This document shows, in pieces, positions 50,120-59,648 of a stretch of DNA of 64,000 bases. Within the stretch, counting starts at the first letter, position 1. Each line of letters begins with the position of its first letter. The position numbers and the translations under genes are program-made. The notes under the pieces are model-generated. The model searched no databases. It saw only the letters and a list, made by a program, of their open reading frames with translations, and was not told where the DNA came from. Source of the DNA: Kineosporia corallincola (lineage in GTDB: Bacteria; Actinomycetota; Actinomycetes; Actinomycetales; Kineosporiaceae); NCBI RefSeq assembly GCF_018499875.1, contig NZ_JAHBAY010000001.1, positions 434,001-498,000 of the forward strand, read 5' to 3'.

Positions 50120-51300
50120 ACGCCGTGAACGAGCCGGGCCGCAACCGCCCGCTGATCGCCGCGGCCGTGCTCGGCCTGGCCGTGACCTTCGGGGCGGGCT
50201 GGGCGGTCGGGCACTCCGGCGACTCCGGGAACGGCACGTCCCAGGTGGCGACGTCAGCCGGTCCGGCGACGCCGGCCCCGTCCGGCACCGGTGAAGAGAC
50301 CGAGATGCCCAGCCAGACGGCCGAACCCGGCGAAAACCCGGTGCAGGCCGGATCGGTCGAGGCCAAGCTGCCGTCGAGGAACAAGTGGAAGAAGGCGCCG
50401 GTCAAGGAGTTCACCTGTCCCGACGCGACGGTCCGGGTGTCCACCAGTGACCAGTTGCAGCAGGCCCTGGACGAGGCCCGAGCCGGCGCGTCCATCCGGA
50501 TCGAGGACGGGCTCTACACCGGCGAGTTCAGCACCACCGCCGACGGTTCCGCGAAGAAGCCGATCTACCTGTGCGGCGGCCGCGACGCGGTGCTGGAGGC
50601 GGGGGCGATCAAGGGCGGCTACACCCTGCACTTCGACGGTGCTTCCTACTGGCGCGTGGACGGTTTCACCGTGCGCAACGGCCAGAAGGGCGTGATGGTC
50701 GACGCCGGGCGGCGGATCGGGCTCCAGAACCTGCTGGTCGAGCACATCGGTGACGAGGCCGTGCACCTGCGCACCGGTAGCACGCAGAACGTGGTGCGGG
50801 GCCTGACGATCCGCGAGACCGGGCTGCGCAAGCCGAAGTACGGCGAGGGTGTCTACATCGGCACGGCCGAGAGCAACTGGTGCGAATACACCGACTGCAA
50901 GCCGGATCCCAGCAACGACAACTTCGTCGTCGGCAACACGATCTCGGAGTTCACCTCGGAGGCCGTCGACATCAAGGAGGGCACCACCGGCGGGGTGCTG
51001 GCCGGCAACACCTTCGACGGCTCCGGGATGACCGAGGGCGACAGCTGGGTGGACGTGAAGGGCAACGGCTGGCTGATCTCCGGCAACACCGGCGTCGACT
51101 CACGGGCCGACGGCTACAAGGTGATCGAGATCCTGGACGGCTGGGGCTGGCGGAACCTGTTCAGCGCCAACCGGTCCACGGTGCGCGGCGACGGCTACGC
51201 GATCAACGTGACCAAGCGGCGCAGCGACAACGTGGTGCTGTGCAACAACACCGCGCGGGCCGCCGGTGAGGGCGTCACCACGGTCAAGTGCCGCAAGTGA
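50116..51300 (+). CDS. Exported right-handed beta-helix protein, lyase/epimerase-like
   Basis: 394 residues. N-terminal membrane anchor or signal (12-32), a Ser/Thr/Pro linker (35-90), then a parallel beta-helix (100-390) with FTCPDATVRVSTSDQLQQAL at its start, as in polysaccharide lyases, and repeats such as WRVDGFTVRNGQKGVMVDA. Cysteines in WCEYTDCKP and the C-terminal LCNN could form disulfides. GTG start overlaps the previous stop as GTGA. Likely acts on the polymer made by the synthase encoded two genes earlier. Confidence 0.8.
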   Translation: MNAVNEPGRNRPLIAAAVLGLAVTFGAGWAVGHSGDSGNGTSQVATSAGPATPAPSGTGEETEMPSQTAEPGENPVQAGSVEAKLPSRNKWKKAPVKEFTCPDATVRVSTSDQLQQALDEARAGASIRIEDGLYTGEFSTTADGSAKKPIYLCGGRDAVLEAGAIKGGYTLHFDGASYWRVDGFTVRNGQKGVMVDAGRRIGLQNLLVEHIGDEAVHLRTGSTQNVVRGLTIRETGLRKPKYGEGVYIGTAESNWCEYTDCKPDPSNDNFVVGNTISEFTSEAVDIKEGTTGGVLAGNTFDGSGMTEGDSWVDVKGNGWLISGNTGVDSRADGYKVIEILDGWGWRNLFSANRSTVRGDGYAINVTKRRSDNVVLCNNTARAAGEGVTTVKCRK

Positions 51301-52470
51301 TCACTTGTCCACGTCACCGACCACGAAGAATGTGGAACCGAGGACGGCGACCAGATCGGCCAGCAGACACCCGGGCAGCAGCTCCGCCAGCACCTGCACG
51401 TTGCTGAACGAGGCCGAGCGCAGCTTCAGCCGCCACGGCACCTTGTCGCCCTTCGACACCAGGTAGTAGCCGTTGAGCCCGAGCGGGTTCTCCGTCCAGC
51501 GGTACACGTGCCCCGGCGGAACCTTCAGCACCTTGGGCAGTTTCACGTTGATCGGGCCGGGCGGCAGGGAACGCAGCCGGTCCACGCAGGCCTCCGCCAG
51601 GTCGAGGCTGACGTGCACCTGCTCGGTGAGCACCTGGAACCGGGCCAGGCAGTCGCCCTCGGCGCGGGTGACCACCCGGCCCGGTCCGCCCGGCGCGAAC
51701 AGCTCGCCGTAGGCCAGGTAGGGGTCGTCACGGCGCAGGTCCAGGTCCAGGCCGCTGGCCCGGGCCACCGGCCCGCTCACCCCGTAGGCGGCGGCCGTCT
51801 CCCGGCTGAGCACCCCGATCCCGCGGGTGCGTGCCCGCAGGATCTCGTTGCCGACGATCAGCGACTCCAGCCGGGGCAGCCGGCGCCGCACCGCCGCCAC
51901 GGCCTTCAGCACCCGCAGCAGCCAGCCGGCCGGCAGGTCCTCCTTCAGGCCGCCGACCCGGTTGAACATGTAGTGCATGCGGCCGCCGGAGATCTCCTCC
52001 ATCACCGCCTGGAGCTCCTCCCGCTCGGTGAACGAGTAGAAGACCGGGGTGATCGCGCCCAGCTCCAGCGGGTACGAGCCGAGGAACATCAGGTGGTTGA
52101 GCACCCGGTTCAGCTCGGCCAGCAGCGTGCGCGCCCAGACCGCCCGCTCCGGCACCTCCAGGCCCATCAGCTGCTCGGCGGCCAGCACCACGCCCAGCTC
52201 GTTGGCGAACGCCGAGAGCCAGTCGTGCCGGTTGGCCAGCACGATGATCTGCCGGTAGTCGCGCACCTCGAAGAGCTTCTCGGCGCCGCGATGCATGTAA
52301 CCGACGACCGGCTCGGCGCTGATCACCCGCTCGCCGTCGACCACGACGCGCAGCCGCAGCACGCCGTGGGTGGCCGGGTGCTGGGGACCGATGTTGAGCA
52401 CCATGTCGCTCGTGGCCAGGCCGCCGGAACCGACTGCCACGGTCAGGGACCGGGACCCGCTCGAAGTCAC
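51301..52470 (-). CDS. Solitary NADH-quinone oxidoreductase subunit D paralogue
   Basis: 389 residues, the 49-kDa/NuoD fold: [60 protein letters not shown] and [11 protein letters not shown]. It is not in a nuo operon, so it is probably a second copy, like the NuoD2 genes of streptomycetes. Its stop directly abuts the beta-helix gene stop inside a 14-base palindrome. The role could be an alternative complex or assembly; not known. Confidence 0.85.
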   Translation of the reverse strand: MTSSGSRSLTVAVGSGGLATSDMVLNIGPQHPATHGVLRLRVVVDGERVISAEPVVGYMHRGAEKLFEVRDYRQIIVLANRHDWLSAFANELGVVLAAEQLMGLEVPERAVWARTLLAELNRVLNHLMFLGSYPLELGAITPVFYSFTEREELQAVMEEISGGRMHYMFNRVGGLKEDLPAGWLLRVLKAVAAVRRRLPRLESLIVGNEILRARTRGIGVLSRETAAAYGVSGPVARASGLDLDLRRDDPYLAYGELFAPGGPGRVVTRAEGDCLARFQVLTEQVHVSLDLAEACVDRLRSLPPGPINVKLPKVLKVPPGHVYRWTENPLGLNGYYLVSKGDKVPWRLKLRSASFSNVQVLAELLPGCLLADLVAVLGSTFFVVGDVDK

Positions 52471-52565
52471 CCGCCGAGTCTGTCACCTGGTCCGGTACCG
52501 CGCGGGCATCCCGCGGTACCGGCGGCCCCTGGGAGCCCGCCGGTCCGTGTGACATGCTGCCGAAC

Positions 52566-53060
52566 ATGGCCGCGACCCAGGGCGACGTGTTCGACGTGGA
52601 CGGTGTCACCTGGACGCCGATCTCCCCCGGCCTGGCGCGGGTCAGACGGTCCCTGCTGCTGCTCTCCACGGCGGCCGAGGCGGCGGTGTCGGCGGCGCTG
52701 GCGTTCTGGCTGAGCGGCTGGTTCTGGCTCGGGGTGCTCGGCGCGGTGATCGCCACGGTCTGGAACTGGTGGCTGATCGGCCGCCAGATCCGCGCCTGGG
52801 GTTATGCCGAGCGGGCCGACGACCTGCTGATCCGGCACGGCGTGATGTTCCGTGAGCTGGTTGTCGTGCCCTACGGCCGGATGCAGTTCGTCGACGTGCA
52901 GGCCGGGCCGCTGGACCGGATGTTCGGCGTGGCCCACGTGCAGCTGCACACCGCCTCGGCCGGCACCGACGCCCGCATCCCCGGCCTTAACGCCCCCGAG
53001 GCCGGGCGGTTGCGCGACCGCCTCGCCTCCCGCGGCGAGGCCCGGCTGGCGGGGCTGTGA
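52566..53060 (+). CDS. PH-domain membrane protein, YdbS-like
   Basis: 164 residues. Two membrane segments (about 28-70) followed by a bacterial PH domain (bPH2): DDLLIRHGVMFRELVVVPYGRMQFVDVQAG and LDRMFGVAHVQLHTASAGT. Coupled to the larger PH protein by a GTGA overlap. The YdbS-YdbT pair in Bacillus affects resistance to antimicrobial compounds; that role is only suggestive here. Confidence 0.85.
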   Translation: MAATQGDVFDVDGVTWTPISPGLARVRRSLLLLSTAAEAAVSAALAFWLSGWFWLGVLGAVIATVWNWWLIGRQIRAWGYAERADDLLIRHGVMFRELVVVPYGRMQFVDVQAGPLDRMFGVAHVQLHTASAGTDARIPGLNAPEAGRLRDRLASRGEARLAGL

Positions 53061-54505
53061 ACCGCAGCAGCCTGGCCGACGGCGAGTGGCACCTGATGCA
53101 TCCGGCCACGCCGCTGCTGCGGTCCTGGCAGGTGCTGGCCGTGGTGCTGGTGTTCGTCGTGCAGAGCCTCGGCAACGACGTGGTCTCCGGCGACGCCGAC
53201 TTCGAGACCCCGCACATCGCCGGCCGCTGGCTGGCCGGGGGCGGCGCGGTGCTGCTGCTGATCGTGCTGGCCGGGGTCGGGCTGGCCTTCCTGTCCTGGC
53301 GTTCGGCCCGGTTCCGGGTGCTCGACGAGGCACTGGAACTGCACACCGGCGTGCTGTTCCGCCAGCAGCGCCGGGCCCGGCTCGACCGCATGCAGGCGGT
53401 CGACGTGGTGCAGCCGTTCCTGGCCCGGCTGCTCGGCCTGGCCCGGCTGACCGTCGAGGTGGCGGGCGGCAAGGAGTCCAACGTCGCGCTGTCGTTCCTG
53501 CGGGAGGACGACGCCCGCGCGTTGCGCAATCACCTGCTGGCATCGGCCGCCGGGCTGACCTACGAGGGGCCGCACGCGCCGGAGGCCCCGGAACGCTCCA
53601 CGCTGGAGGTTCCGGTGGGCCGGCTGATCCTCTCGCTGCTGGTCAGCACCCCGGCGATCATCTTCGTGGCCGGTCTGCTGCTGCTCGGCGTGATCAGCGT
53701 GGTGATCGGCAACCCGGGCCCGCTCCTGGCCTCGTTCGCGCCGCTGCTGGGTGCGGCCGGGGTGCTCTGGGCCCGGTTCGTCAGCGGTTTCGGCTTCCGC
53801 GTCGCCGACTCGCCGGACGGTCTGCGGTTGCGTTACGGCCTGCTGGAGCAGCGCACCCAGACCGTGCCGCCGGGCCGGGTGCAGGCGGTCCGGCTGAGCC
53901 AGAACCTGCTCTGGCGCCGTCCGGGCTGGTGGACGGTGCACGTGAACATCGCCGGGTACGGCGGTGAGGACAACGACTCGAAGTCCGGCAGCACACTGCT
54001 GCCGGTCGGTCCCAAGGTGGAGGCCGTCGGCGTGCTCGCGCTGGTGCTGCCCGATCTCGGCGTGGATCCCGGCGAGAACCCCTGGGACGTGGTGGACGCC
54101 GGTCTCACCGGCACCGGCCCGCAGGCCGGTTACCTCACGGCGCCGCGCCGTTCGCGCTGGGTCGACCCGGTCTCCTGGGGCCGTTCCGCGGTGCGGGTCA
54201 CCGATCAGGCCCTGCTGATCCGCAGCGGCCGGATCCACCGGCACCTCGACATCGTGCCGCACGCCCGCACCCAGAGCCTGGGCCTGAGCCAGGGGCCGGT
54301 GCAACGGCGGCTGCGCCTGGCCTCGTTCACCGTGCACTCCACGGCCGGCCCGGTGGAGCCGGTGGCCGCGCACCTCGACGCGTCCCAGGCCTCGGAACTG
54401 ATTGCGGTGCAGTCGTTCCGGGCCGAACAGGCGCGCAAGGCGAGCGGTCCGGAGCGCTGGATGGAGCGCTCAGAAGGTGTGCAGCAGCCAGGCGAACCCG
54501 CCTAG
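53057..54505 (+). CDS. PH-domain membrane protein, YdbT-like
   Basis: 482 residues with tandem bPH2 domains separated by membrane pairs: first PH near 85-165 (ELHTGVLFRQQRRARLDRMQAVDVVQP), membrane segments near 190-245, second PH near 250-350 (RYGLLEQRTQTVPPGRVQAVRL), third near 375-455. Partner of the preceding gene. Its 3' end overlaps the convergent methyltransferase gene by 36 bases. Confidence 0.86.
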   Translation: MNRSSLADGEWHLMHPATPLLRSWQVLAVVLVFVVQSLGNDVVSGDADFETPHIAGRWLAGGGAVLLLIVLAGVGLAFLSWRSARFRVLDEALELHTGVLFRQQRRARLDRMQAVDVVQPFLARLLGLARLTVEVAGGKESNVALSFLREDDARALRNHLLASAAGLTYEGPHAPEAPERSTLEVPVGRLILSLLVSTPAIIFVAGLLLLGVISVVIGNPGPLLASFAPLLGAAGVLWARFVSGFGFRVADSPDGLRLRYGLLEQRTQTVPPGRVQAVRLSQNLLWRRPGWWTVHVNIAGYGGEDNDSKSGSTLLPVGPKVEAVGVLALVLPDLGVDPGENPWDVVDAGLTGTGPQAGYLTAPRRSRWVDPVSWGRSAVRVTDQALLIRSGRIHRHLDIVPHARTQSLGLSQGPVQRRLRLASFTVHSTAGPVEPVAAHLDASQASELIAVQSFRAEQARKASGPERWMERSEGVQQPGEPA

Positions 54506-55333
54506 CCCGCCCGGGTCGAGCAGTTCGGTGTCCGTCACCCCGAGGGCGGCCAGAGCCTCGGCCTGGGTGGTGATCTCGTGCGGCAGGCCGGTGGCTGCGG
54601 CCACCGCGTCGATCGCCACGTGAGCGGTCACGTCCATGCTGCCGTCCGGCCGGGGCGGCACCTCGCGCCCGTTCCGGAATCCGCTGAGACTGCCCTGGGC
54701 GGGCCGGTTCCCGGCGGTGTGGGCGTAGTCGACGCAGAGCGCGGCGCGCGCTCCCGTCGTCCGTGCGCGATGAACCAGGTCGCGCCAGAACAGGTCTCGG
54801 GCAAGACCCACCTCGACCCGGTCGCCCTCCTCGCCGCCCGGCCACCAGGTGGCCCGCCAGGCCAGCTCCTCCGGCTCCGGGGCCCCGCCCGGTTGCTCCC
54901 TCCCGGTCCGCGGTTCCACCAGAACAATGGACGGCGAACAGCTTTCGTCCAGCTCGGCCACCGTCAGCGGAATCACGTCGAGCAGTTCCCAGGCGATCAC
55001 CAGGGAGCCGTCGAACGCCTGGTCCGGAAGGGCGTCGAGCCCCTGCGCCCAGCCGATCGCCGGCGGCAGACCCGGCGGGCGCTCCACCACGTCCACGCCC
55101 CACAGCCGGACCCCGGACGGGACGAGCGCGGTGAGCAGCTCGCCCCGGCCGGCCCCGACGTCCACGATCGTGCCCGCCCCGAGCCGGGAGGCGAGCCGCG
55201 CGAGCGCCCCGGCCAGCTCACCGGGTGCCGCGTGCGCGGCGGTGCGGAAGTGCCCGGCCGGCCCCTCGGGCCGCCGGTAGAAGCCGTCCGGTCCGTAAAG
55301 TGCCTGCTGCCAGGCGTTCTGCCAGGGGGTCAA
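54470..55333 (-). CDS. SAM-dependent methyltransferase, MidA/NDUFAF7 family
   Basis: 287 residues. Motif I IVDVGAGRGELLTAL, then the family-specific LVIAWELLDVIPL and ALCVDYAHTAGNRP. In eukaryotes the homologue NDUFAF7 methylates an arginine of the complex I 49-kDa subunit, the NuoD counterpart, and a NuoD paralogue lies 2 kb away. The start is TTG 55333, fused to the upstream gene's stop as TTGA; no better codon precedes the first conserved residues. Shorter than typical MidA proteins. Confidence 0.75.
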   Translation of the reverse strand: MTPWQNAWQQALYGPDGFYRRPEGPAGHFRTAAHAAPGELAGALARLASRLGAGTIVDVGAGRGELLTALVPSGVRLWGVDVVERPPGLPPAIGWAQGLDALPDQAFDGSLVIAWELLDVIPLTVAELDESCSPSIVLVEPRTGREQPGGAPEPEELAWRATWWPGGEEGDRVEVGLARDLFWRDLVHRARTTGARAALCVDYAHTAGNRPAQGSLSGFRNGREVPPRPDGSMDVTAHVAIDAVAAATGLPHEITTQAEALAALGVTDTELLDPGGLGGFAWLLHTF

Positions 55334-56058
55334 GACGCCGGGCGGCGCAGCACCAGAGCGACGTCGGTGACCGCGAACAGGAACTTGCCCTCCGCCGCCA
55401 GCTGCCCCAACCCCTCCACCCAGGTGGTGGCGCGGGCCGACAGCTCCGGGTCGTCCTTGGTGGCGGCCAGCACGCCCATCGCGATCTTCCAGCTCACCGA
55501 GCCCTGATCGAAGCGGCGGTGGCAGTCGGCCCAGGTGTCCGCGCTGACCAGCTCGAACTCCGAGCGGGTGGCCAGCCCGAGCAGCTTGCGGCCCATGAAA
55601 CCGTCGGCCCGCTCGGCATGTCTCGGCACGGTGGACACGAACCGGTCGACCAGCAGCCGGGTCAGCGCGTCGTCGGGACTGGCGAACAGCGCGGTGTCCC
55701 AGTCGCTGTGGGCCAGCACGAGCAGCCCGCCCGGCCGCAGCACCCGGTAGCACTCGGCCAGGTGGCGGGTGGGGTCGGCCAGGTGCTCGGCCACGTTCAG
55801 CGAGACTGCCCGGTCCAGCGAGGCGTCGGCGAACGGCAGCGGCTCGTCCAGGTCGGCCAGCAGCGAGCGCACCCGCGCGTCGTGCAGCACCTCGTCGTCC
55901 AGGCCGGACGCGGCGTCGACCGCGTGCACCCGGGCCGGAGGGGTGGCCGCGTGCAGCATGGCCCGTACGGTGCGGCCCTGGCCGGCGCCCAGATCGGCGA
56001 CCTCCAGGCCGGGGCGGTCGAGGTGAACCAGCTCGGCGATGCGTTCGTGACGTCCCAC
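55330..56058 (-). CDS. Class I SAM-dependent methyltransferase
   Basis: 242 residues. Motif I VADLGAGQGRTVRAML, acidic VHAVDAASG, LNVAEHLADP and RVLRPGGLLVLAH form a type-11 methyltransferase core; the C-terminal half includes FMGRKLLGL and SVSWKIAMGV. Translationally coupled to the MidA-like gene. Substrate unknown. GTG 56058 has TAGGGT six bases before it. Confidence 0.82.
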   Translation of the reverse strand: MGRHERIAELVHLDRPGLEVADLGAGQGRTVRAMLHAATPPARVHAVDAASGLDDEVLHDARVRSLLADLDEPLPFADASLDRAVSLNVAEHLADPTRHLAECYRVLRPGGLLVLAHSDWDTALFASPDDALTRLLVDRFVSTVPRHAERADGFMGRKLLGLATRSEFELVSADTWADCHRRFDQGSVSWKIAMGVLAATKDDPELSARATTWVEGLGQLAAEGKFLFAVTDVALVLRRPAS

Positions 56059-56064
56059 GCCGCA

Positions 56065-56070
56065 ACCCTA
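56065..56070 (-). promoter_or_regulatory. -10 box (TAGGGT) of the methyltransferase pair
   Basis: On the minus strand TAGGGT ends exactly 6 bases before GTG 56058; leaderless transcription is likely. Confidence 0.55.
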
Positions 56071-56129
56071 CGGCCCCGTCAGGGGGCGCGTCCTGAGCGT
56101 GGTCGTGACCGTCCGGGCGGTGGCTTGGT

Positions 56130-56135
56130 TACCCT
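56130..56135 (+). promoter_or_regulatory. -10 box (TACCCT) of the DUF2520 gene
   Basis: TACCCT ends exactly 6 bases before GTG 56142. With the opposing box at 56065-56070 this makes a compact divergent leaderless promoter pair. Confidence 0.5.
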
Positions 56136-56141
56136 GCCGAG

Positions 56142-57056
56142 GTGTCTGAATCACAGCGACCCACCGACCGTCCGGGCCGTCTCGGAGTCGGCGTGATCGG
56201 GGCCGGCCGGGTCGGTGCCGTGCTCGGGTCGGCCCTGCGCGCGGCCGGTCACGCGATGGTCGGCGTCAGCGCCGTGTCCGAGGCCAGTGTGGAACGCGCC
56301 GGTGCCATGCTGCCCGGCGTGCCGGTGCTGGAGATCCCCGACGTGGTGGAGCGGGCCGAGCTGGTGGTGGTGGCCATCCCCGACGACGCCCTGCCGATCC
56401 TGGTGGCCGGTCTGGCCGAGACCGGTGCCTGGCAGCCCGGTCAGCTGGTGGTGCACACCAGCGGCCGGTTCGGCTGGAAGGTGCTGGAGCCGGCCGTCAC
56501 CCGGGGGGCGATCCCGCTGGCCCTGCACCCGGCGATGACCTTCACCGGAACCAGCCTCGACCTGAGCCGCCTGGTGGACTGCTGTTTCGGGGTGAGCGCG
56601 CCCGCGCCGGTGCTGCCGATCGCGCAGGCCCTGGTGGTCGAGATGGGCGCGGAGCCGGTGGTGATCGCCGAGGAGATGCGCGGGCTCTACCACGCGGCCC
56701 TGGCGCACGGCTCGAACCACCTGGTCACCCTCGTGGCCCAGGCGCTCGACCTGCTGCGCTCCGCCGGGGTGGACGACCCGGCGCGACTGCTCGCGCCGCT
56801 GCTGTCGGCCTCGCTGGACAACTCGCTGCGGGCCGGTGACAGTGCCCTGACCGGCCCGGTGGCCCGCGGCGACGCCGGCACGCTGGCCGACCACCTGGCC
56901 GCGATCCGCGGCACCGGCGAGCGCGGTGAGGGCACGCTGGACACCTACCGGGCGATGGCCCGGGCCACCGCGGACCGGGCCCTGGCCTCCGGCCGGTTGC
57001 CGGTCGGCAGCGCGGAAGCCCTGCTCTCGGCGCTCAATTCCGAACCGGGGGAGTAG
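56142..57056 (+). CDS. Rossmann-like/DUF2520 protein, possible ketopantoate reductase
   Basis: 304 residues. NAD(P)-binding fold with GVIGAGRVGAVLGSALRAAG, then VVVAIPDDALP, LVVHTSGRFG, LHPAMTFTG and a helical DUF2520 domain containing YHAALAHGSNHLVTLV. Located just before panC in many bacteria; some DUF2520 proteins (PanG) are reported to act as ketopantoate reductases. That function here is inferred from context and no other ketopantoate reductase is in the window. Confidence 0.8.
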   Translation: MSESQRPTDRPGRLGVGVIGAGRVGAVLGSALRAAGHAMVGVSAVSEASVERAGAMLPGVPVLEIPDVVERAELVVVAIPDDALPILVAGLAETGAWQPGQLVVHTSGRFGWKVLEPAVTRGAIPLALHPAMTFTGTSLDLSRLVDCCFGVSAPAPVLPIAQALVVEMGAEPVVIAEEMRGLYHAALAHGSNHLVTLVAQALDLLRSAGVDDPARLLAPLLSASLDNSLRAGDSALTGPVARGDAGTLADHLAAIRGTGERGEGTLDTYRAMARATADRALASGRLPVGSAEALLSALNSEPGE

Positions 57057-57090
57057 TCCTCGTCACGCCGGGGGTACGCCGGATGACGAG

Positions 57091-57096
57091 TAGGTT
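57091..57096 (+). promoter_or_regulatory. -10 box (TAGGTT) of panC
   Basis: TAGGTT ends exactly 6 bases before ATG 57103; no Shine-Dalgarno sequence. Confidence 0.5.
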
Positions 57097-57102
57097 AAGA
57101 AC

Positions 57103-57954
57103 ATGTCCACAGTTGTGGCCCGGACCCGGGACGAGCTGGCCGTAGCCCGCGAGAAGCTGCACGGCAGCGTCGCCGTCGTGATGACGATGGGTGCCCTGCA
57201 CGCCGGGCACGCCGAGCTGGTGCGCCGGGCCCGTGAACGGGCCGAGAGCGTCATCGTCACGATCTTCCTCAACCCGTTGCAGTTCGGCCCGAACGAAGAT
57301 CTCGCCAAGTACCCGCGCACGCTGGAGGCCGACGTCGCGCTCTGCGAGGCCGAGGGCGTCGACCTGATCTTCGCCCCCTCGCCCGACGTGATCTACCCGC
57401 ACGGCGACCCGGGTATCCGGATGTCGGCCGGGGTGCTCGGCACCAAGCTCGAAGGCGCCTCCCGGCCGGGGCATTTCGACGGCGTGCTGACCGTGGTGGC
57501 GAAGATGCTGCACCTCACCCGGCCGCAGGCGGCGTTCTTCGGGCAGAAAGACGCCCAGCAGCTGCTGCTGATCCGCCGGATGGCGCGCGATCTCGACTTC
57601 GGCTGCGAGATCGTCGCGGTGCCCACCGTGCGCGAGCCCGACGGCCTGGCCCTGAGCAGCCGCAACCGCTACCTGAGCGCCCTCGACCGGGAGGCCGCGC
57701 TGGCCCTGTCGAGAGCCCTGCACGCCGGTGAGGCCGCCCGCACCCGGGGTTCCAGCACGGTGCGCCGGGCCGCCCGCGACGTGCTGGTGGCGGAGCCGCT
57801 GGTGCTGGTCGACTACCTGGTGCTGGTCGACCCGGACACCCTGGAGGACGTGCCCGAGTGGTACCAGGGCGACGCGGTGCTGCTGGTCGCGGCCCGGGTC
57901 GGCACCACCCGGCTGATCGACAACCTGCCGCTGGTGATCGGCGGCCCGTTGTGA
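57103..57954 (+). CDS. panC: Pantothenate synthetase
   Basis: 283 residues. Condenses pantoate and beta-alanine using [21 protein letters not shown] (HIGH-like), [49 protein letters not shown] and [11 protein letters not shown] are the family blocks. Heads a tightly overlapping panC-nadB-nadC set. Confidence 0.96.
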   Translation: MSTVVARTRDELAVAREKLHGSVAVVMTMGALHAGHAELVRRARERAESVIVTIFLNPLQFGPNEDLAKYPRTLEADVALCEAEGVDLIFAPSPDVIYPHGDPGIRMSAGVLGTKLEGASRPGHFDGVLTVVAKMLHLTRPQAAFFGQKDAQQLLLIRRMARDLDFGCEIVAVPTVREPDGLALSSRNRYLSALDREAALALSRALHAGEAARTRGSSTVRRAARDVLVAEPLVLVDYLVLVDPDTLEDVPEWYQGDAVLLVAARVGTTRLIDNLPLVIGGPL

Positions 57955-59648
57955 GCGCCCGCCTGGCCACCCGCCTGGCGGTCCCGGAGATCGGCTGGAC
58001 CAGCCAGGCCGACGTGATCGTGGTCGGCTCGGGCATCGCCGGGCTGACCGCGGCGCTGCGCCTGCGCCGGCGGGTGTCGCGGGTGCTGCTGGTGACCAAG
58101 ACCGTGCTCGACTCCGGCTCCACCCGCTGGGCGCAGGGCGGGATCGCCGCCGCGCTGGCCCCGGAGGACTCGCCCGCCGAGCACCTCGACGACACGCTGG
58201 TGGCCGGCGCCGGGCTCTGCGACGCGGACGCGGTGCGCGCCCTGGTCACCGACGGCCCCCGGCGGGTGCGTGAACTGGCTTCCCTGGGAGCGCATTTCGA
58301 CCTGGCCCCGAACGGCGAGATCGCCCTGACCCGGGAGGGCGGGCACCATCGCGACCGGATCGCGCACGCCGGTGGCGACGCGACCGGCGCGGAGATCTCC
58401 CGGGCGCTGATCGCGGCGCTGGAGGCGGTGCGCGACGACCCGGGCATCGAGGTGCTGGAGCACGCCCTGGTGCTCGACGTCCTCACCGCCGCCGACGGAA
58501 CCGCCTGCGGCGTCACACTTCACGTGATCGGTGAGGGCAGCCGCGACGGCGTCGGCGCGGCCCTGGGGCGCGCCGTGGTGCTGGCCACCGGCGGCATCGG
58601 CCAGGTGTTCCAGAGCTCCACCAACCCGCGCGAGGCCACCGGGGACGGCATCGCCGCGGCGTTGCGGGCCGGGGCCGAGGTGGCCGATCTGGAGTTCGTG
58701 CAGTTCCACCCCACCGTGCTCTGGCTCGGCCAGCACGCCCGGGGGCAGCAGCCGCTGATCAGCGAGGCGGTGCGCGGTGAGGGCGCGCTGCTGGTCGACG
58801 TGAACGGCGTGCGGTTCATGCCCGCCGTGCACGAGATGGCCGAGCTGGCGCCGCGCGACGTGGTGGCCAAGGCGATCGTCCGGCAGATGGCCTCGACCGG
58901 CACCGGGCATGTCTTCCTCGACGCCCGTCACCTCGGCCGCGACTTCCTCCACCGGCGGTTCCCGACCATCGTGAACGCCCTGGCCGGGCACCGTTTCGAC
59001 CTGGCGGAAGACCTGATCCCGGTGGCGCCCGCCCAGCACTACCACTCCGGCGGCATCCGGGTCGGCGCCGACGGCCGCTCCAGCCTGCCCGGGCTCTACG
59101 CGGTCGGGGAGTGCTCCTGCACCGGGGTGCACGGGGCCAACCGCCTGGCCAGCAACTCGCTGCTGGAGGGTCTGGTGTTCGCCCACCGAATCGCGGACGA
59201 CGTGAGCTCCCGGCTGGGCGGCGGCGAGCTCCCGCAGTCCGAGCCCGTGGAACGGCCCGGCCCGGCCGGTCTGCTGGCGGCCACCGCGCGGGTCAAGGTG
59301 CAGCGTGCGGCGTCCTCCGGGCCCGGCGTGATCCGCACGGCCGGCGGCCTGGCCGGTGCCGCGCGAGACCTGGCCCGGTTGTCGTCGGCCGGCGGCTGCG
59401 AGGCGCCCGAGGGGGCCCAGAAGATCGACGTCACCCACGGCACGGCCGAGTGGGAGACGATGAACCTGCACACCGTGGCCTCCGCGCTGACCCAGGTGGC
59501 GGCACTGCGTGAGGAGACCCGCGGGGGGCACTACCGCGAGGATTTCCCGCAGCGTGACGACGACCGGTGGCGCGGCCGTCTGGTGTCGCACCTGAATCCC
59601 GACGGTGAGCTGGTCACCCGGTACGAACCCCTGGAGAGCACGTCGTGA
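57951..59648 (+). CDS. nadB: L-aspartate oxidase
   Basis: 565 residues from GTG 57951, overlapping the panC stop as GTGA. FAD-dependent oxidation of aspartate to iminoaspartate for NAD synthesis. [56 protein letters not shown] and [19 protein letters not shown] are diagnostic. nadA is not in the window, so quinolinate synthase must be elsewhere. Confidence 0.95.
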   Translation: MSARLATRLAVPEIGWTSQADVIVVGSGIAGLTAALRLRRRVSRVLLVTKTVLDSGSTRWAQGGIAAALAPEDSPAEHLDDTLVAGAGLCDADAVRALVTDGPRRVRELASLGAHFDLAPNGEIALTREGGHHRDRIAHAGGDATGAEISRALIAALEAVRDDPGIEVLEHALVLDVLTAADGTACGVTLHVIGEGSRDGVGAALGRAVVLATGGIGQVFQSSTNPREATGDGIAAALRAGAEVADLEFVQFHPTVLWLGQHARGQQPLISEAVRGEGALLVDVNGVRFMPAVHEMAELAPRDVVAKAIVRQMASTGTGHVFLDARHLGRDFLHRRFPTIVNALAGHRFDLAEDLIPVAPAQHYHSGGIRVGADGRSSLPGLYAVGECSCTGVHGANRLASNSLLEGLVFAHRIADDVSSRLGGGELPQSEPVERPGPAGLLAATARVKVQRAASSGPGVIRTAGGLAGAARDLARLSSAGGCEAPEGAQKIDVTHGTAEWETMNLHTVASALTQVAALREETRGGHYREDFPQRDDDRWRGRLVSHLNPDGELVTRYEPLESTS

